From positions 1 through 33,697 of the forward strand of contig JBBDIM010000081.1 in assembly GCA_040880405.1 (NCBI GenBank): 33,697 nt of DNA. The letters are read 5' to 3'. This stretch comes from JBBDIM01 sp040880405. GTDB lineage: Bacteria; Planctomycetota; Planctomycetia; Pirellulales; Pirellulaceae. Below, piece by piece: positions 6,785-14,041 of the stretch. Every line of letters starts with the position of its first letter. Positions within the stretch are counted from its first letter, which is position 1. The notes under the pieces were generated by a model, which saw only the letters and a program-made list of their open reading frames with translations, ran no database searches and had not been told where the DNA came from. A program made the translations under genes and the position numbers.

Positions 6785-7792
6785 TTAGAAGCTGCCGATG
6801 GGATTCCCGTCATTCCGAGCGGAAAGATTCAGGTAGAGCACGCGATCAACCGTTTCGGGAATGAACCGTACCGAACCGTCCCCCAATGCGAACTGAGCTC
6901 CCCCGGGGTGCAGGCTTTTGGCTCCCACCACCGACATCGGCATCCAGTCGTTCACGGCCGAAAAGGCCTTGCCGCCGCTGTACGACACAATGTTCTCTCC
7001 GAAATGCATACGGTCGGCGAGAAGCGAGTTGGGAGGGTAAAAGCCGGTAAAGCCAGTTCCCATGGTCTGGTGGATTCGTCCGAGAGGGCACCAAATGTTG
7101 ACTCGTTCCGGCGTGATGATTTCGCCGAGCATTAACGTGTTGCTCAGCCCGTCGGTCACATCGCGCATTTTTACGGCGTTCGCTTTCCAGCCATTGGGCC
7201 ATTCGTCTCGCCAGTCGCCAATCCCCGGGAAGTGCTCGGCCGTGAGCCCGTTGTCGTCCGTATGGGTTCCCGTTCCGGTCAAGTACCGAGTGGAGCCCAT
7301 GTTGATTACATAATTGCGGAGCCGAGCGGAATACATATCACTTGTTTCTTCCGTGACGATCTCGGAATCGGACGGACAATGAAAGGTGTCGATCCGTGCA
7401 TCCCTTACCAGACGATTCACGGTAGCGCTCCCTTCGAAGGGTGCGCCCCAGGTAATCGAATCGAAAAGCGCGTCCTGCTCAATGAAAGGAAGTAGCCGCA
7501 TGGAATAGCCAGGGCAATTGGCGTGAAAGTCGATAGTGCCATCACCATCGGCACACCTGGAGGTCGCCGGCGGAAATGCTTGGCTCACATCGTGATAGGT
7601 GTGCATGGCCAGGCCAAGTTGTTTCAGGTTGTTGCCGCATTGCATGCGCCGCGCGGCTTCACGAGCTTGCTGGACCGCCGGCAACAGCAAAGCCACGAGA
7701 ACGCCAATGATCGCGATCACGACCAGGAGTTCAACTAACGTAAAAGCGGCGCGTGACGGACGAGAGCGGAATTGTTGAGAAAAAGGATGCAT
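6785..7792 (-). CDS. DUF1559 prepilin-like protein (1)
   Basis: A 335-aa member of the planctomycete DUF1559 family. After a short basic leader (MHPFSQQFRSRPSRAA) comes the prepilin-type N-methylation segment FTLVELLVVIAIIGVLVALL, followed by PAVQQAREAARRMQCGNNLK, which forms the long N-terminal pilin-like helix. The C-terminal signature HPGGAQFALGDGSVRFIPE is present. Such proteins are likely processed by a prepilin peptidase and carried by a type II/IV-pilus-like pathway; their function is not established. ATG 7792 is chosen because GGAAGG lies 9 nt upstream; the frame extends to 7834 without a site. It is probably co-transcribed with the lipoprotein at 6239-6694. Confidence 0.92.
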   Translation of the reverse strand: MHPFSQQFRSRPSRAAFTLVELLVVIAIIGVLVALLLPAVQQAREAARRMQCGNNLKQLGLAMHTYHDVSQAFPPATSRCADGDGTIDFHANCPGYSMRLLPFIEQDALFDSITWGAPFEGSATVNRLVRDARIDTFHCPSDSEIVTEETSDMYSARLRNYVINMGSTRYLTGTGTHTDDNGLTAEHFPGIGDWRDEWPNGWKANAVKMRDVTDGLSNTLMLGEIITPERVNIWCPLGRIHQTMGTGFTGFYPPNSLLADRMHFGENIVSYSGGKAFSAVNDWMPMSVVGAKSLHPGGAQFALGDGSVRFIPETVDRVLYLNLSARNDGNPIGSF

Positions 7793-8055
7793 GACTGAGT
7801 ACCTTCCACGATGAGGAGCGTTAATAAAGAGCATCGCGACAAGCCGATGGGCACCTAGCCCTTTGAGTTGTGGCGATTGAAAATGCGTGAGATGGTTGAT
7901 CTCCTACTTGATGACGTAAGGGGGTGGCCGGCCTGGAGGCTCGAAGTCGATTGAGGGCGGGTTTCACAGCGTAAGGTCTAGATACCACTACCTTTCTCTT
8001 ACGGTAGCAGTGTGCAAGAAGTGAAACCAGGAAGTTTTCTACAAGCGGTAGTGAG

Positions 8056-8073
8056 TTTTTTACATGTAAAAAA
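8056..8073. promoter_or_regulatory. Perfect 18-nt palindrome TTTTTTACATGTAAAAAA
   Basis: Six T, ACATGT, six A: a perfect dyad in an otherwise GC-rich context. It lies about 260 nt upstream of the DUF1559 start at 7792 and 120 nt beyond the stop of the lipoprotein at 8177. It could be an operator or a bidirectional terminator-like hairpin. Confidence 0.4.
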
Positions 8074-8150
8074 ACAATGCCAATTGTAAAAAATGAGTGC
8101 CTTTGGCCCTATTGAGAGTACGGCATTTCAAATGCTACGTGACAAACATT

Positions 8151-8175
8151 ACGTCGGCGGTCCCAGGGGGGCGTC
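8151..8175. repeat. Solo right end of the TIR element
   Basis: Twenty-five bases (beginning ACGTCGGCGGTCCC) are identical to 6167-6191, the right arm and flank of TIR element copy 2. The match ends 1 nt before the stop codon (8177-8179) of the lipoprotein gene. No left arm is visible nearby, so this is a truncated copy. Confidence 0.6.
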
Positions 8176-8176
8176 G

Positions 8177-8623
8177 CTACTCGAGATCGAAGACCAAGTC
8201 ATTCGCGTTATCCGTCGTTACTTCCACGGTTAGTTCCGAGTCTCGGTTGTATTGGTTTGGAATAAATTGGACGGGGACGGGACCGTCTAATCCCTCTTCC
8301 ATCGACTGTTGGACGCTCTTGGGAAGGCGGTTAGGATCCTCGGGTCTTGTCGACGTAATGCGAACAATTTTCCTGCCCGGCGTGCTTGCAAATTCGAACT
8401 TGCCGTCGTGGATGGTGCCCGCGTAGGCCTTTTCGCTCGTGTTATCGACAGGCTCCAGAACGACTTTTCCGTTTTCTAGCGGGTTTCCTTCATAAGTAAC
8501 CGCGCCGGTGACCGGAATCGTATTGTCCGCGTTTCCACCGAGGCAGCCGACGGTCGATATCGACATTCCACAGAGGAGAAACAGGTGCCAATTTGCCATG
8601 TACGACCCGCGAACTACTTGCAT
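8177..8623 (-). CDS. Lipoprotein with carboxypeptidase-regulatory-like domain (2)
   Basis: A paralogue of the lipoprotein at 6239-6694. It shares the order of elements: lipobox (STVGC), a VTGAVTYEGNPLENGKVVLE strand pattern, HDGKFEFASTPGRKIVRI, then VPVQFIPNQYNRDSELTVEV. The start is ambiguous. ATG 8623 has GAGGA 5 nt upstream and gives a 148-aa protein with Cys27 in the lipobox; ATG 8599 gives a shorter, SD-less form, and the frame is open to 8653. It lies 155 nt downstream of the DUF1559 gene at 8779. The final residues overlap the edge of a repeat fragment. Membrane-anchored; function unknown. Confidence 0.82.
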   Translation of the reverse strand: MQVVRGSYMANWHLFLLCGMSISTVGCLGGNADNTIPVTGAVTYEGNPLENGKVVLEPVDNTSEKAYAGTIHDGKFEFASTPGRKIVRITSTRPEDPNRLPKSVQQSMEEGLDGPVPVQFIPNQYNRDSELTVEVTTDNANDLVFDLE

Positions 8624-8778
8624 CAGATTCCTCATCATGGACGGAGAGAGCATTGATTTATGTGAAAATCGAATGAGCGGCGTCGTCGCTACGGACGAAA
8701 GGTGTACCGCGATCGTTGATGTCCGATTGGCCTGTTGATCGCCGGGACGCGATCAACAGGTAAAACGATATTTAACAA

Positions 8779-9783
8779 TCAGAATTCCCCCACAACTTCA
8801 CGGTTGTGAACGGTCCCAAGGGCGCGCCAAGTATCAAGGGAGACGGTCTCCGGGACAAATCGCACGGACCCGTCTCCCATCACAATGTTGACGCCGCCCG
8901 GGTGGTAGCTGCGGGCCGAGTTGCGATAGCCGCCGCTGGAGTTGGAATCCTCGTACCCTACGTCTTCACAGGGAGCAATGGCATCCCAAATGCCGTCGCT
9001 GCACTCATCGAAATTCGTGTCGCTACGAACAATCAGGTCCGGTAGCGAGGTGTTCGGCGGTTGTTGAGTCGAGAAGAAGCCCTCGCCGTGGTTGCTTCCC
9101 TGCCAATAGGCACCCGCGTCGTACACATGTTGATCGCGTTTATCTCCGCGGATCATCGCTTCGCTTCCCATTACGGTATTGCTGCTCCCGTCGACCAGTT
9201 TGCTGAAATTGGTGTTCGAATCCAGATAGAACATTCCCCGGATATCCCGCTGCACGGTGGGCGTCCGTTTGAAGAAACTGTTTCCATTGCAGAGCACATA
9301 GTTTCCGTGCTGGCAGCCACGACTGAAGGCCGGGTTAGCCGGATCGGAGGGACACGCAAATCCAGAGACCACCGTCGCTCCGAGAGAGTTTCCCTGGAAA
9401 GTCGCGGGGATGGTATAGACATAGGACACTCCCGACCCATCCATGTTCCCACCGTCGGATGTCGGGGTTCGACTACAGAGTTCATAAACCTCTTGCAGTG
9501 CCTCTTGTTCGACGAAAGGAAGCAACCGCTGGAACCACATATCGCGGTTGCCGGCCTGCCCCAGGCGATAGCCGTAGGGGAATCGCGTGTAGGTATCGTG
9601 ATAGTTGTGAAGCGCCAAGCCAATTTGCTTAAGATGATTCGTGCACTGCATTCGGCGCGCGGCTTCTCGTGCTTGTTGCACGGCGGGCAGCAGCAACGAA
9701 ACCAGGACGCCGATAATGGCGATCACGACCAGCAGTTCGACGAGTGTGAATCCGCTTCGCTTAAGAGACGCTTTAATCAACAT
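8779..9783 (-). CDS. DUF1559 prepilin-like protein (2)
   Basis: A 334-aa DUF1559 protein. The N-terminus is MLIKASLKRSG, then FTLVELLVVIAIIGVLVSLL, then PAVQQAREAARRMQCTNHLK and the LALHNYHDTYTRFPYGYR segment. The C-terminal signature YHPGGVNIVMGDGSVRFVPE is present. The start ATG 9783 has AAGG 8 nt upstream, and the leader is short and basic as in prepilins. It is followed by its lipoprotein partner at 8177-8623. The central domain differs strongly from the other two copies in the window, as is usual in this expanded family, while the two ends stay near-identical. Confidence 0.92.
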   Translation of the reverse strand: MLIKASLKRSGFTLVELLVVIAIIGVLVSLLLPAVQQAREAARRMQCTNHLKQIGLALHNYHDTYTRFPYGYRLGQAGNRDMWFQRLLPFVEQEALQEVYELCSRTPTSDGGNMDGSGVSYVYTIPATFQGNSLGATVVSGFACPSDPANPAFSRGCQHGNYVLCNGNSFFKRTPTVQRDIRGMFYLDSNTNFSKLVDGSSNTVMGSEAMIRGDKRDQHVYDAGAYWQGSNHGEGFFSTQQPPNTSLPDLIVRSDTNFDECSDGIWDAIAPCEDVGYEDSNSSGGYRNSARSYHPGGVNIVMGDGSVRFVPETVSLDTWRALGTVHNREVVGEF

Positions 9784-9909
9784 GGGAAAACCTTACATTG
9801 AAAAAATAGATGATGGTTACATCCATAACATCCTCTAGCCGTGCTCAATGCACTCGTCGGAAACCGAATCTCGAATAAGATGGTTTCGACTTGAGTTGCA
9901 TTGTCCAAC

Positions 9910-9932
9910 TAAGTTGATTAAAAATCAACTTA
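9910..9932. promoter_or_regulatory. 10-bp inverted repeat, possible operator
   Basis: TAAGTTGATT (9910-9919) is the perfect reverse complement of AATCAACTTA (9923-9932) with an AAA centre. It sits between the divergent DUF1559 gene and the XRE-cupin regulator, and is the only strong dyad in 9784-10085, which holds no gene. It could be an operator for the adjacent HTH protein or a hairpin. Confidence 0.35.
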
Positions 9933-10051
9933 ATTCGCCTGGGTTTTTCGGAAAATCATCAAGCCTTAATAATCCCAGCTAGAAAGCGGGGCCGAGCTCT
10001 TTGGGTTCGGTGAGGTCGTTACGCCCGGTTTTCCTCGGCAATTCGCTCCCA

Positions 10052-10079
10052 TTGCGGCGGATAGGGGGCTCTTTATAAT
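10052..10079 (+). promoter_or_regulatory. Sigma70-like promoter giving a leaderless mRNA
   Basis: TTGCGG (10052-10057), a 16-nt spacer and a perfect TATAAT (10074-10079). The expected transcription start, 7 nt after the -10 box, is base 10086, which is the A of the ATG of the XRE-cupin gene. No Shine-Dalgarno sequence is present, which fits a leaderless transcript. Confidence 0.5.
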
Positions 10080-10085
10080 AATTGG

Positions 10086-10649
10086 ATGAATCTCGTTGAA
10101 CTTGCCGTACGGATCCGATCGAGTCGCATTGACCAGCGTTTGACGCTTGAAGATGTGGCGTCGCGAACGGGATTGACCAGAAGTTGGTTGTCTAAAGTCG
10201 AGAACTTTCGGGTGACCCCCTCTTTGCCGGCGTTGGCGCGGATTGCCAATGCCTTAGGCCTTCCGCTTTCCAAACTGGTGGAAGGTCTGGACGAAAAGCC
10301 CTCGCTGTCGATCGTTAGAAAAGACGACCGGAAGATTGTTGAGCGGAACCAGTCGAAAGCAAACACGGCTGTCTACGAATCGCTGGCCCATCGGCGGAAA
10401 TCAAGGTCGATGGACCCCTTTGTCATCACGATACCGCCCGGGGTGGCTCGAGAAGAAGCACTCCCTCATGTCGGTGAAGAATTCCTGATGGTTCAAGCAG
10501 GGAATGTTGATTTCGAGTACGACTCGCAGCGGTACCAACTACGTGCGGGCGACAGCCTCTATTTTGATGCCAGTGTTCCCCACCGGCTGATCAACTCGTA
10601 CAAGCGACAGGCCGTTGTCTTGTGTGTCTTTCAGTCTCCGCAGACCTGA
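10086..10649 (+). CDS. XRE-family HTH regulator with C-terminal cupin
   Basis: A 187-aa transcriptional regulator. Residues ~9-65 form an XRE/Cro-type helix-turn-helix (IRSSRIDQRLTLEDVASRTG, LTRSWLSKVENFRVTPSLPA, LARIANALGLPLSKLVEG). Residues ~110-185 form a cupin-2 barrel (FVITIPPG, PHVGEEFLMVQAGNVDFEYD, LRAGDSLYFDASVPHRLIN). This HTH-cupin architecture binds DNA through the HTH and senses a small ligand in the cupin; PuuR-type regulators are examples. The start has no ribosome site, but a TATAAT box lies 6 nt upstream, so the message is probably leaderless. Downstream is a degraded minus-strand locus; the target genes cannot be inferred. The divergent DUF1559 operon is one possibility. Confidence 0.9.
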   Translation: MNLVELAVRIRSSRIDQRLTLEDVASRTGLTRSWLSKVENFRVTPSLPALARIANALGLPLSKLVEGLDEKPSLSIVRKDDRKIVERNQSKANTAVYESLAHRRKSRSMDPFVITIPPGVAREEALPHVGEEFLMVQAGNVDFEYDSQRYQLRAGDSLYFDASVPHRLINSYKRQAVVLCVFQSPQT

Positions 10650-10777
10650 CCTAGGTCCGATAGGCCAGCCCGCGTTGCAAATCCTTGGGCCGATCAAATG
10701 GCAACGCAATTCACATCCGCCGCAAACGAAACTGCGACCAGCCCGGACGACGGAACTCCAGGTCGATCTCGCGACGT

Positions 10778-10894
10778 TTACCGCTTCGCCGGAAAGAACC
10801 CTTCCTCGATCAGTGACTCACGCAGGGCCAGGTAGTCTGGATGGTTCATTTGAAGCAATGCAACCGTCGTGCGGCCGATTGCCGCATCCATCAT
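10778..10894 (-). pseudogene. Remnant of an HNH nuclease with a large internal deletion
   Basis: A 38-codon frame starts with ATGATG at 10894, overlapping the upstream TGA, and ends with TAA at 10780-10778. It reads MMDAA, then IGRTTVALLQMNHPDYLALR, then ESLIEEGFFPAKR. From memory, planctomycete and cyanobacterial HNH nucleases that follow this type of small upstream gene start MMDAA, and end with IGRxTVxxLxMNxPxxxxLR and (L/G)xFP. The two ends are joined in frame and the whole HNH core is missing. The reading as a deletion remnant is inference from those remembered ends. Confidence 0.55.
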
Positions 10895-11178
10895 CAAGAG
10901 TTTTTCAAAACGCGTCGGGCCCGGGAATGCCATAGGGCGAGCAGATCGGCGACGTGGTTTAGGTTTTCCAGTTCCTCACGCTGATCGGCGGTCAGGTCGC
11001 CTTCGGCGTTTTTTTCCAGCAGATCATGTACGCGCTGTTGGTCGCGCTCCGAGATTCCCAGCGAGAGAACGTGCGCGGCGATCTCCGGCGATAGCTGGCC
11101 GGATTGCTCGACGATGCGGGAAAAAATCGCCGCCTCGGAGAATTGCTGGGAATTGATCGGGTGAGAAACGTCGCTCAC
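10894..11178 (-). CDS. Conserved small protein usually paired with an HNH nuclease
   Basis: A 94-aa soluble, helical protein. The central and C-terminal pattern (LSPEIAAHVLSLGISERDQQ, RVHDLLEKNAEGDLTADQRE, ELENLNHVADLLALWHSRAR) is one I recall from small proteins of planctomycetes and cyanobacteria, usually encoded just before an HNH endonuclease gene. It may be an antitoxin or accessory factor, but this is not established. GTG 11178 is preferred as start because AAAGG lies 8 nt upstream; GTG 11184 would leave only 2 nt. The stop overlaps the start of the degraded nuclease frame by one base, so the coupling survives although the partner is lost. Confidence 0.72.
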   Translation of the reverse strand: MSDVSHPINSQQFSEAAIFSRIVEQSGQLSPEIAAHVLSLGISERDQQRVHDLLEKNAEGDLTADQREELENLNHVADLLALWHSRARRVLKNS

Positions 11179-11279
11179 GGTCACTACCTTTCATTGGGGT
11201 TCTCGCTCTATCGTACCATGGGCGGGTGGAATAGGTCTAGAAAGTCGGGCGATCGCGGTGAATTCCGGAGCCGGGTGCT

Positions 11280-11458
11280 GGGTGCCATGCCCACGCCCGG
11301 AAAGCGTGGGCATGAGAAGTGGGAGATGATCCTGCCTCTTCCAGGAAGTCTGGACGCAGGTTCGGGATCGGCCGTTTTCGGTGGTTGTTCATCAAGTTAC
11401 CGGTGGAAAACGGGCCCGTCAAAACATGCCCACGTTGGAGGGCGTGGGCATGGCACCC
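11280..11458. repeat. MITE-like repeat, left copy (179 bp)
   Basis: The ends are GGGTGCCATGCCCACGC and its perfect reverse complement GCGTGGGCATGGCACCC, a 17-bp terminal inverted repeat. The left end continues into a hairpin (CATGCCCACGC with GCGTGGGCATG). Bases from 11280 for about 45 nt are almost identical to 15747 onward. No coding capacity is seen. Confidence 0.72.
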
Positions 11459-11603
11459 GATAACTTATCGGTTGAGTGCCACTCGTAAACACTGGATGGA
11501 CGGACCACTAGCGTCCGAGTGCTTGCGCATTTTGGGTTCATGACTGGGGGGCGTCGGCGGTCCTGCCAACCTCCTAAGTCCCAACCACTTCAAAAGTTGC
11601 TAC

Positions 11604-11631
11604 TTGAGAATCGGCTTGCAGATGGTATTCT
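11604..11631 (+). promoter_or_regulatory. Candidate promoter for the tss operon
   Basis: TTGAGA (11604-11609), a 16-nt spacer and TATTCT (11626-11631) form a reasonable sigma70-like pair about 190 nt upstream of tssK. Chosen by eye and not exclusive. Confidence 0.3.
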
Positions 11632-11817
11632 AACGGCCAATCGAGCGCGTTAGGCTGGGCGTGCGGGTTTTGTGGGGTTGGGGGATCGTGCGGGGCGGCG
11701 GTGGTTCTCTGACGGCGGCCGGGATGATTGGTCGTAACACTCCCTAGGGATCCGCGTGGGCGGGCTCGCGGCCCGGGATGTTCGTTTTATGGTGAAAGAG
11801 CCCAGAGGAAGGCACGA

Positions 11818-13284
11818 ATGAGGAACCCACCGGTACATTGGTCGGAAGGGATGTTCCTGCGACCCCACCAGTTTCAGGCGCAAGAGCGTTACTGGAACGA
11901 GTTTATCGAAAACTCCATCCGCGATCTGATGCCGTACGCCTATGGGGTGCGGTCGATCGAGATCAGCGAGCAGGCGGTCGCCAATTTCCAGATCGAGGTC
12001 TCCCGGTGCGAAGCCCGGATGCGGGACGGGACGATCGTCTCGATCGGCGGCGGTGATGAAATGGACAGGGTCGACCTGCGGCAAGGGCTCAAGGGGCTGC
12101 AAGACCTGAAGGAGATCTTCCTGGAACAGGAGATCATCCGGGTCTATTTGGCGGTCCCGCGGATCAAGCTGGGGCATGAAAACACCGGCCGCGAGGGGAC
12201 CGGCGGGCAAAGCCGGTACTTTGAGTTCTCGCGCGAGGACGAAGAGGAAAACCGGGGTGGCAACGCCCAGGAGGTCTCGTACCGCGACCTGAACATCCGC
12301 ATTCTGCTCTCGACCGACGACCTTTCCGGGTACGAACTGCTGCCGATCTGCCAGATTGTGCGGAACGAGGCGGACGGCACGCCGCGGATCGACCCGAGCT
12401 ATATCCCCCCTTGTTTGTCGGTTGACGCGTGGGGGCCGCTAGGGACCGGGATCGTACGGCGGATTTACGACTTGATCGGCGAGCGGATCGAGCGGTTCCG
12501 CGCCGATGTCCTCAACCAAAACATTAGCTGGGACCCCAAGGAGATTGGGGATCTGGAGAAGATGATGCGGCTGCGGACCCTGAACGAGGCGTTCGGCGAG
12601 CTGCGGCCATTGGCGTTTGGCGATGGGATTCACCCGTTCCGCGTTTATACGGCCCTCTGCCGGATTGTGGGGCAACTGGCGATCTTCGACGAGCGGGAAC
12701 GCCGGATCGAGGGGATTCCGAAGTACGACCACGAGAACCTGGGTGAGATATACCAGTGGGCGTTCCGTGAGATTCGGCGACTCTCCGAGGGGCGGATCGA
12801 CGCCACCTACGAGCACCGGTTCTTTACCGGGGCGGGCCAGGGGATGCATGTCCAGTTGGATCCGAAGTGGTTCGACCCGAGCTGGGAGTGGTATATTGGC
12901 TTTGAAGGGGTCACCATCTCCAAAGATGAGACCTATCATTTGATTACCCAGGGGTTTCACTGGGTGTTCGGCAGTGGTGAGCAGGCGGATACGCTGTTCC
13001 GTAACAACATGCCAGGCGTCCGCTTGCGTCCGGTGCCGCAGCCACCTCGGGTACTCCCCCAGGGTGGAAATTGGGTATATTTTCAGGTGCAGCGACAGGG
13101 CCCACCCTGGGACGACGTGCAGCGGACGCAGACGATGGGATGGCGATTCCAGGAGGAATACATCCATGACGCGCGAGAGCTGCAACAAAAGAAACGGCTT
13201 GTATTGAATATCCGCAATCAACTGATCGCGCTGCATGTAGCGGTTTTCGCGTTGCGCCAGGGCGACGCCAATCAGCGAACTTAG
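11818..13284 (+). CDS. tssK: Type VI secretion baseplate protein TssK
   Basis: A 488-aa TssK. The family N-terminus is clear: PPVHWSEGMFLRPHQFQAQE at residues ~4-23. It is followed by a beta-rich shoulder domain (IRVYLAVPRIKL), LPICQIVRNEADG, PPCLSVDAWGPL, and a helical middle and C-terminal neck/head. TssK is a cytoplasmic trimer that links the TssFG baseplate wedges to the TssLM membrane complex. ATG 11818 is chosen because GAGGAAGG lies about 5 nt upstream; the frame is open to 11728 but the extra residues are not family-like. It is slightly longer than typical proteobacterial TssK (~445 aa), with a polar insert (EDEEENRGGN) near residue 145. It is first in a tssK-tssL-tssM operon; tssL starts 14 nt after its stop. 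Confidence 0.93.
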   Translation: MRNPPVHWSEGMFLRPHQFQAQERYWNEFIENSIRDLMPYAYGVRSIEISEQAVANFQIEVSRCEARMRDGTIVSIGGGDEMDRVDLRQGLKGLQDLKEIFLEQEIIRVYLAVPRIKLGHENTGREGTGGQSRYFEFSREDEEENRGGNAQEVSYRDLNIRILLSTDDLSGYELLPICQIVRNEADGTPRIDPSYIPPCLSVDAWGPLGTGIVRRIYDLIGERIERFRADVLNQNISWDPKEIGDLEKMMRLRTLNEAFGELRPLAFGDGIHPFRVYTALCRIVGQLAIFDERERRIEGIPKYDHENLGEIYQWAFREIRRLSEGRIDATYEHRFFTGAGQGMHVQLDPKWFDPSWEWYIGFEGVTISKDETYHLITQGFHWVFGSGEQADTLFRNNMPGVRLRPVPQPPRVLPQGGNWVYFQVQRQGPPWDDVQRTQTMGWRFQEEYIHDARELQQKKRLVLNIRNQLIALHVAVFALRQGDANQRT

Positions 13285-13298
13285 GAAAAGAAGATTCG

Positions 13299-13949
13299 AT
13301 GTCACCGAAATTCGCAAAGGCGGTTGATCCGGTATTTTTGTACATGATGGAGCTGATGGATCGGATCGAGCGGGACGGCTCCGGGATCGATCCGAACCAG
13401 GAGCGGATCCGCATCAAAAAACGGATCGACCACGCCGAGAACATTTTGGGCCAGACCCCCGACTGGGAACTGGCCAAGTACGCGCTGGTCGGCTGGATCG
13501 ATCAGCTATTGATCTCAGCCCCTTGGAGCGGTGCCAACTGGTGGCAGAATAACGATATGGAGTTCGAGTACTTCCATAGCGGGAAGGCGTTCGAGCATTT
13601 TTTCGTGGCGGCCAAGGATGCTCAGGCGCTCTCTTCGAAGGATGCCTTGGAGGTCTATTACATTTGCGTGGTGCTTGGGTTTCGGGGACTGTATGGCCAT
13701 CCCAATAGCCTGCAATATACCCAACATTACGGCCTACCCAACGACTTGGATAGCTGGGCCAAACAGACCGCCGCCGCCTTGCAACTGGGGCAAGGTCGTT
13801 CGCCGGTGTTGGAACGTCCGGAGCCGGGCGAAGGGGCCCCGCCGCTCAGCGGATATAACAAACTGATCAACATGAGCCTGTTCGCGGTGATTATGGCCGC
13901 GGTTTGCTTTGGATATATCATGATGTTCGGAATGCAGCGGGCCTCCTAA
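13299..13949 (+). CDS. tssL: Type VI secretion membrane protein TssL (DotU family)
   Basis: A 216-aa DotU/TssL-family protein. The cytoplasmic hook domain shows the usual patterns: AENILGQTPDWELAKYALVG, WIDQLLISAPWSGANWW, then EFEYFHSGKAFEHFFVAAKD and YYICVVLGFRGLYG. A single C-terminal transmembrane helix (SLFAVIMAAVCFGYIMMFGM, about residues 192-213) anchors it in the inner membrane, with only a few residues beyond. No peptidoglycan-binding extension is present. TssL partners TssM in the membrane complex and contacts TssK. It is preceded by tssK (14 nt) and followed by tssM (92 nt). Confidence 0.92.
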   Translation: MSPKFAKAVDPVFLYMMELMDRIERDGSGIDPNQERIRIKKRIDHAENILGQTPDWELAKYALVGWIDQLLISAPWSGANWWQNNDMEFEYFHSGKAFEHFFVAAKDAQALSSKDALEVYYICVVLGFRGLYGHPNSLQYTQHYGLPNDLDSWAKQTAAALQLGQGRSPVLERPEPGEGAPPLSGYNKLINMSLFAVIMAAVCFGYIMMFGMQRAS

Positions 13950-14041
13950 CGGAGGCGAGCCGATTGGCGGCGGCCCCGGCACGGCCTCCATCCTGGTTCC
14001 TCAAGACAACCAAGCTCAAGATAACGAAGATGGAATAAGCG

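Larger units (their letters stand above)
7793..8176. other. Intergenic region with an 18-nt palindrome and a TIR-element fragment
   Basis: No gene is seen. It must hold the promoter of the DUF1559 gene at 6785-7792. It contains a perfect palindrome at 8056-8073 and, at 8151-8175, 25 bases identical to 6167-6191, the right end of TIR element copy 2 with its flank. Confidence 0.6.
11185..11817. other. Intergenic region upstream of the T6SS genes
   Basis: No gene is supported; short open frames here fall inside repeats. It contains the TIR-type repeat at 11280-11458, a fragment resembling the other repeat family near 11546-11564 (GGCGTCGGCGGTCCTG), and a candidate promoter at 11604-11631. Confidence 0.6.

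Noticed and set aside
9061..9801. 246-codon plus-strand open frame opposite a DUF1559 gene
   Set aside because: Antisense shadow; the minus strand has the full DUF1559 signature at both ends.
11104..11543. Open frames in the region upstream of tssK
   Set aside because: They run through the 179-bp repeat and a small minus-strand gene; no motif or ribosome site.
12439..13317. 292-codon minus-strand open frame opposite tssK
   Set aside because: Antisense shadow of a recognised T6SS gene.
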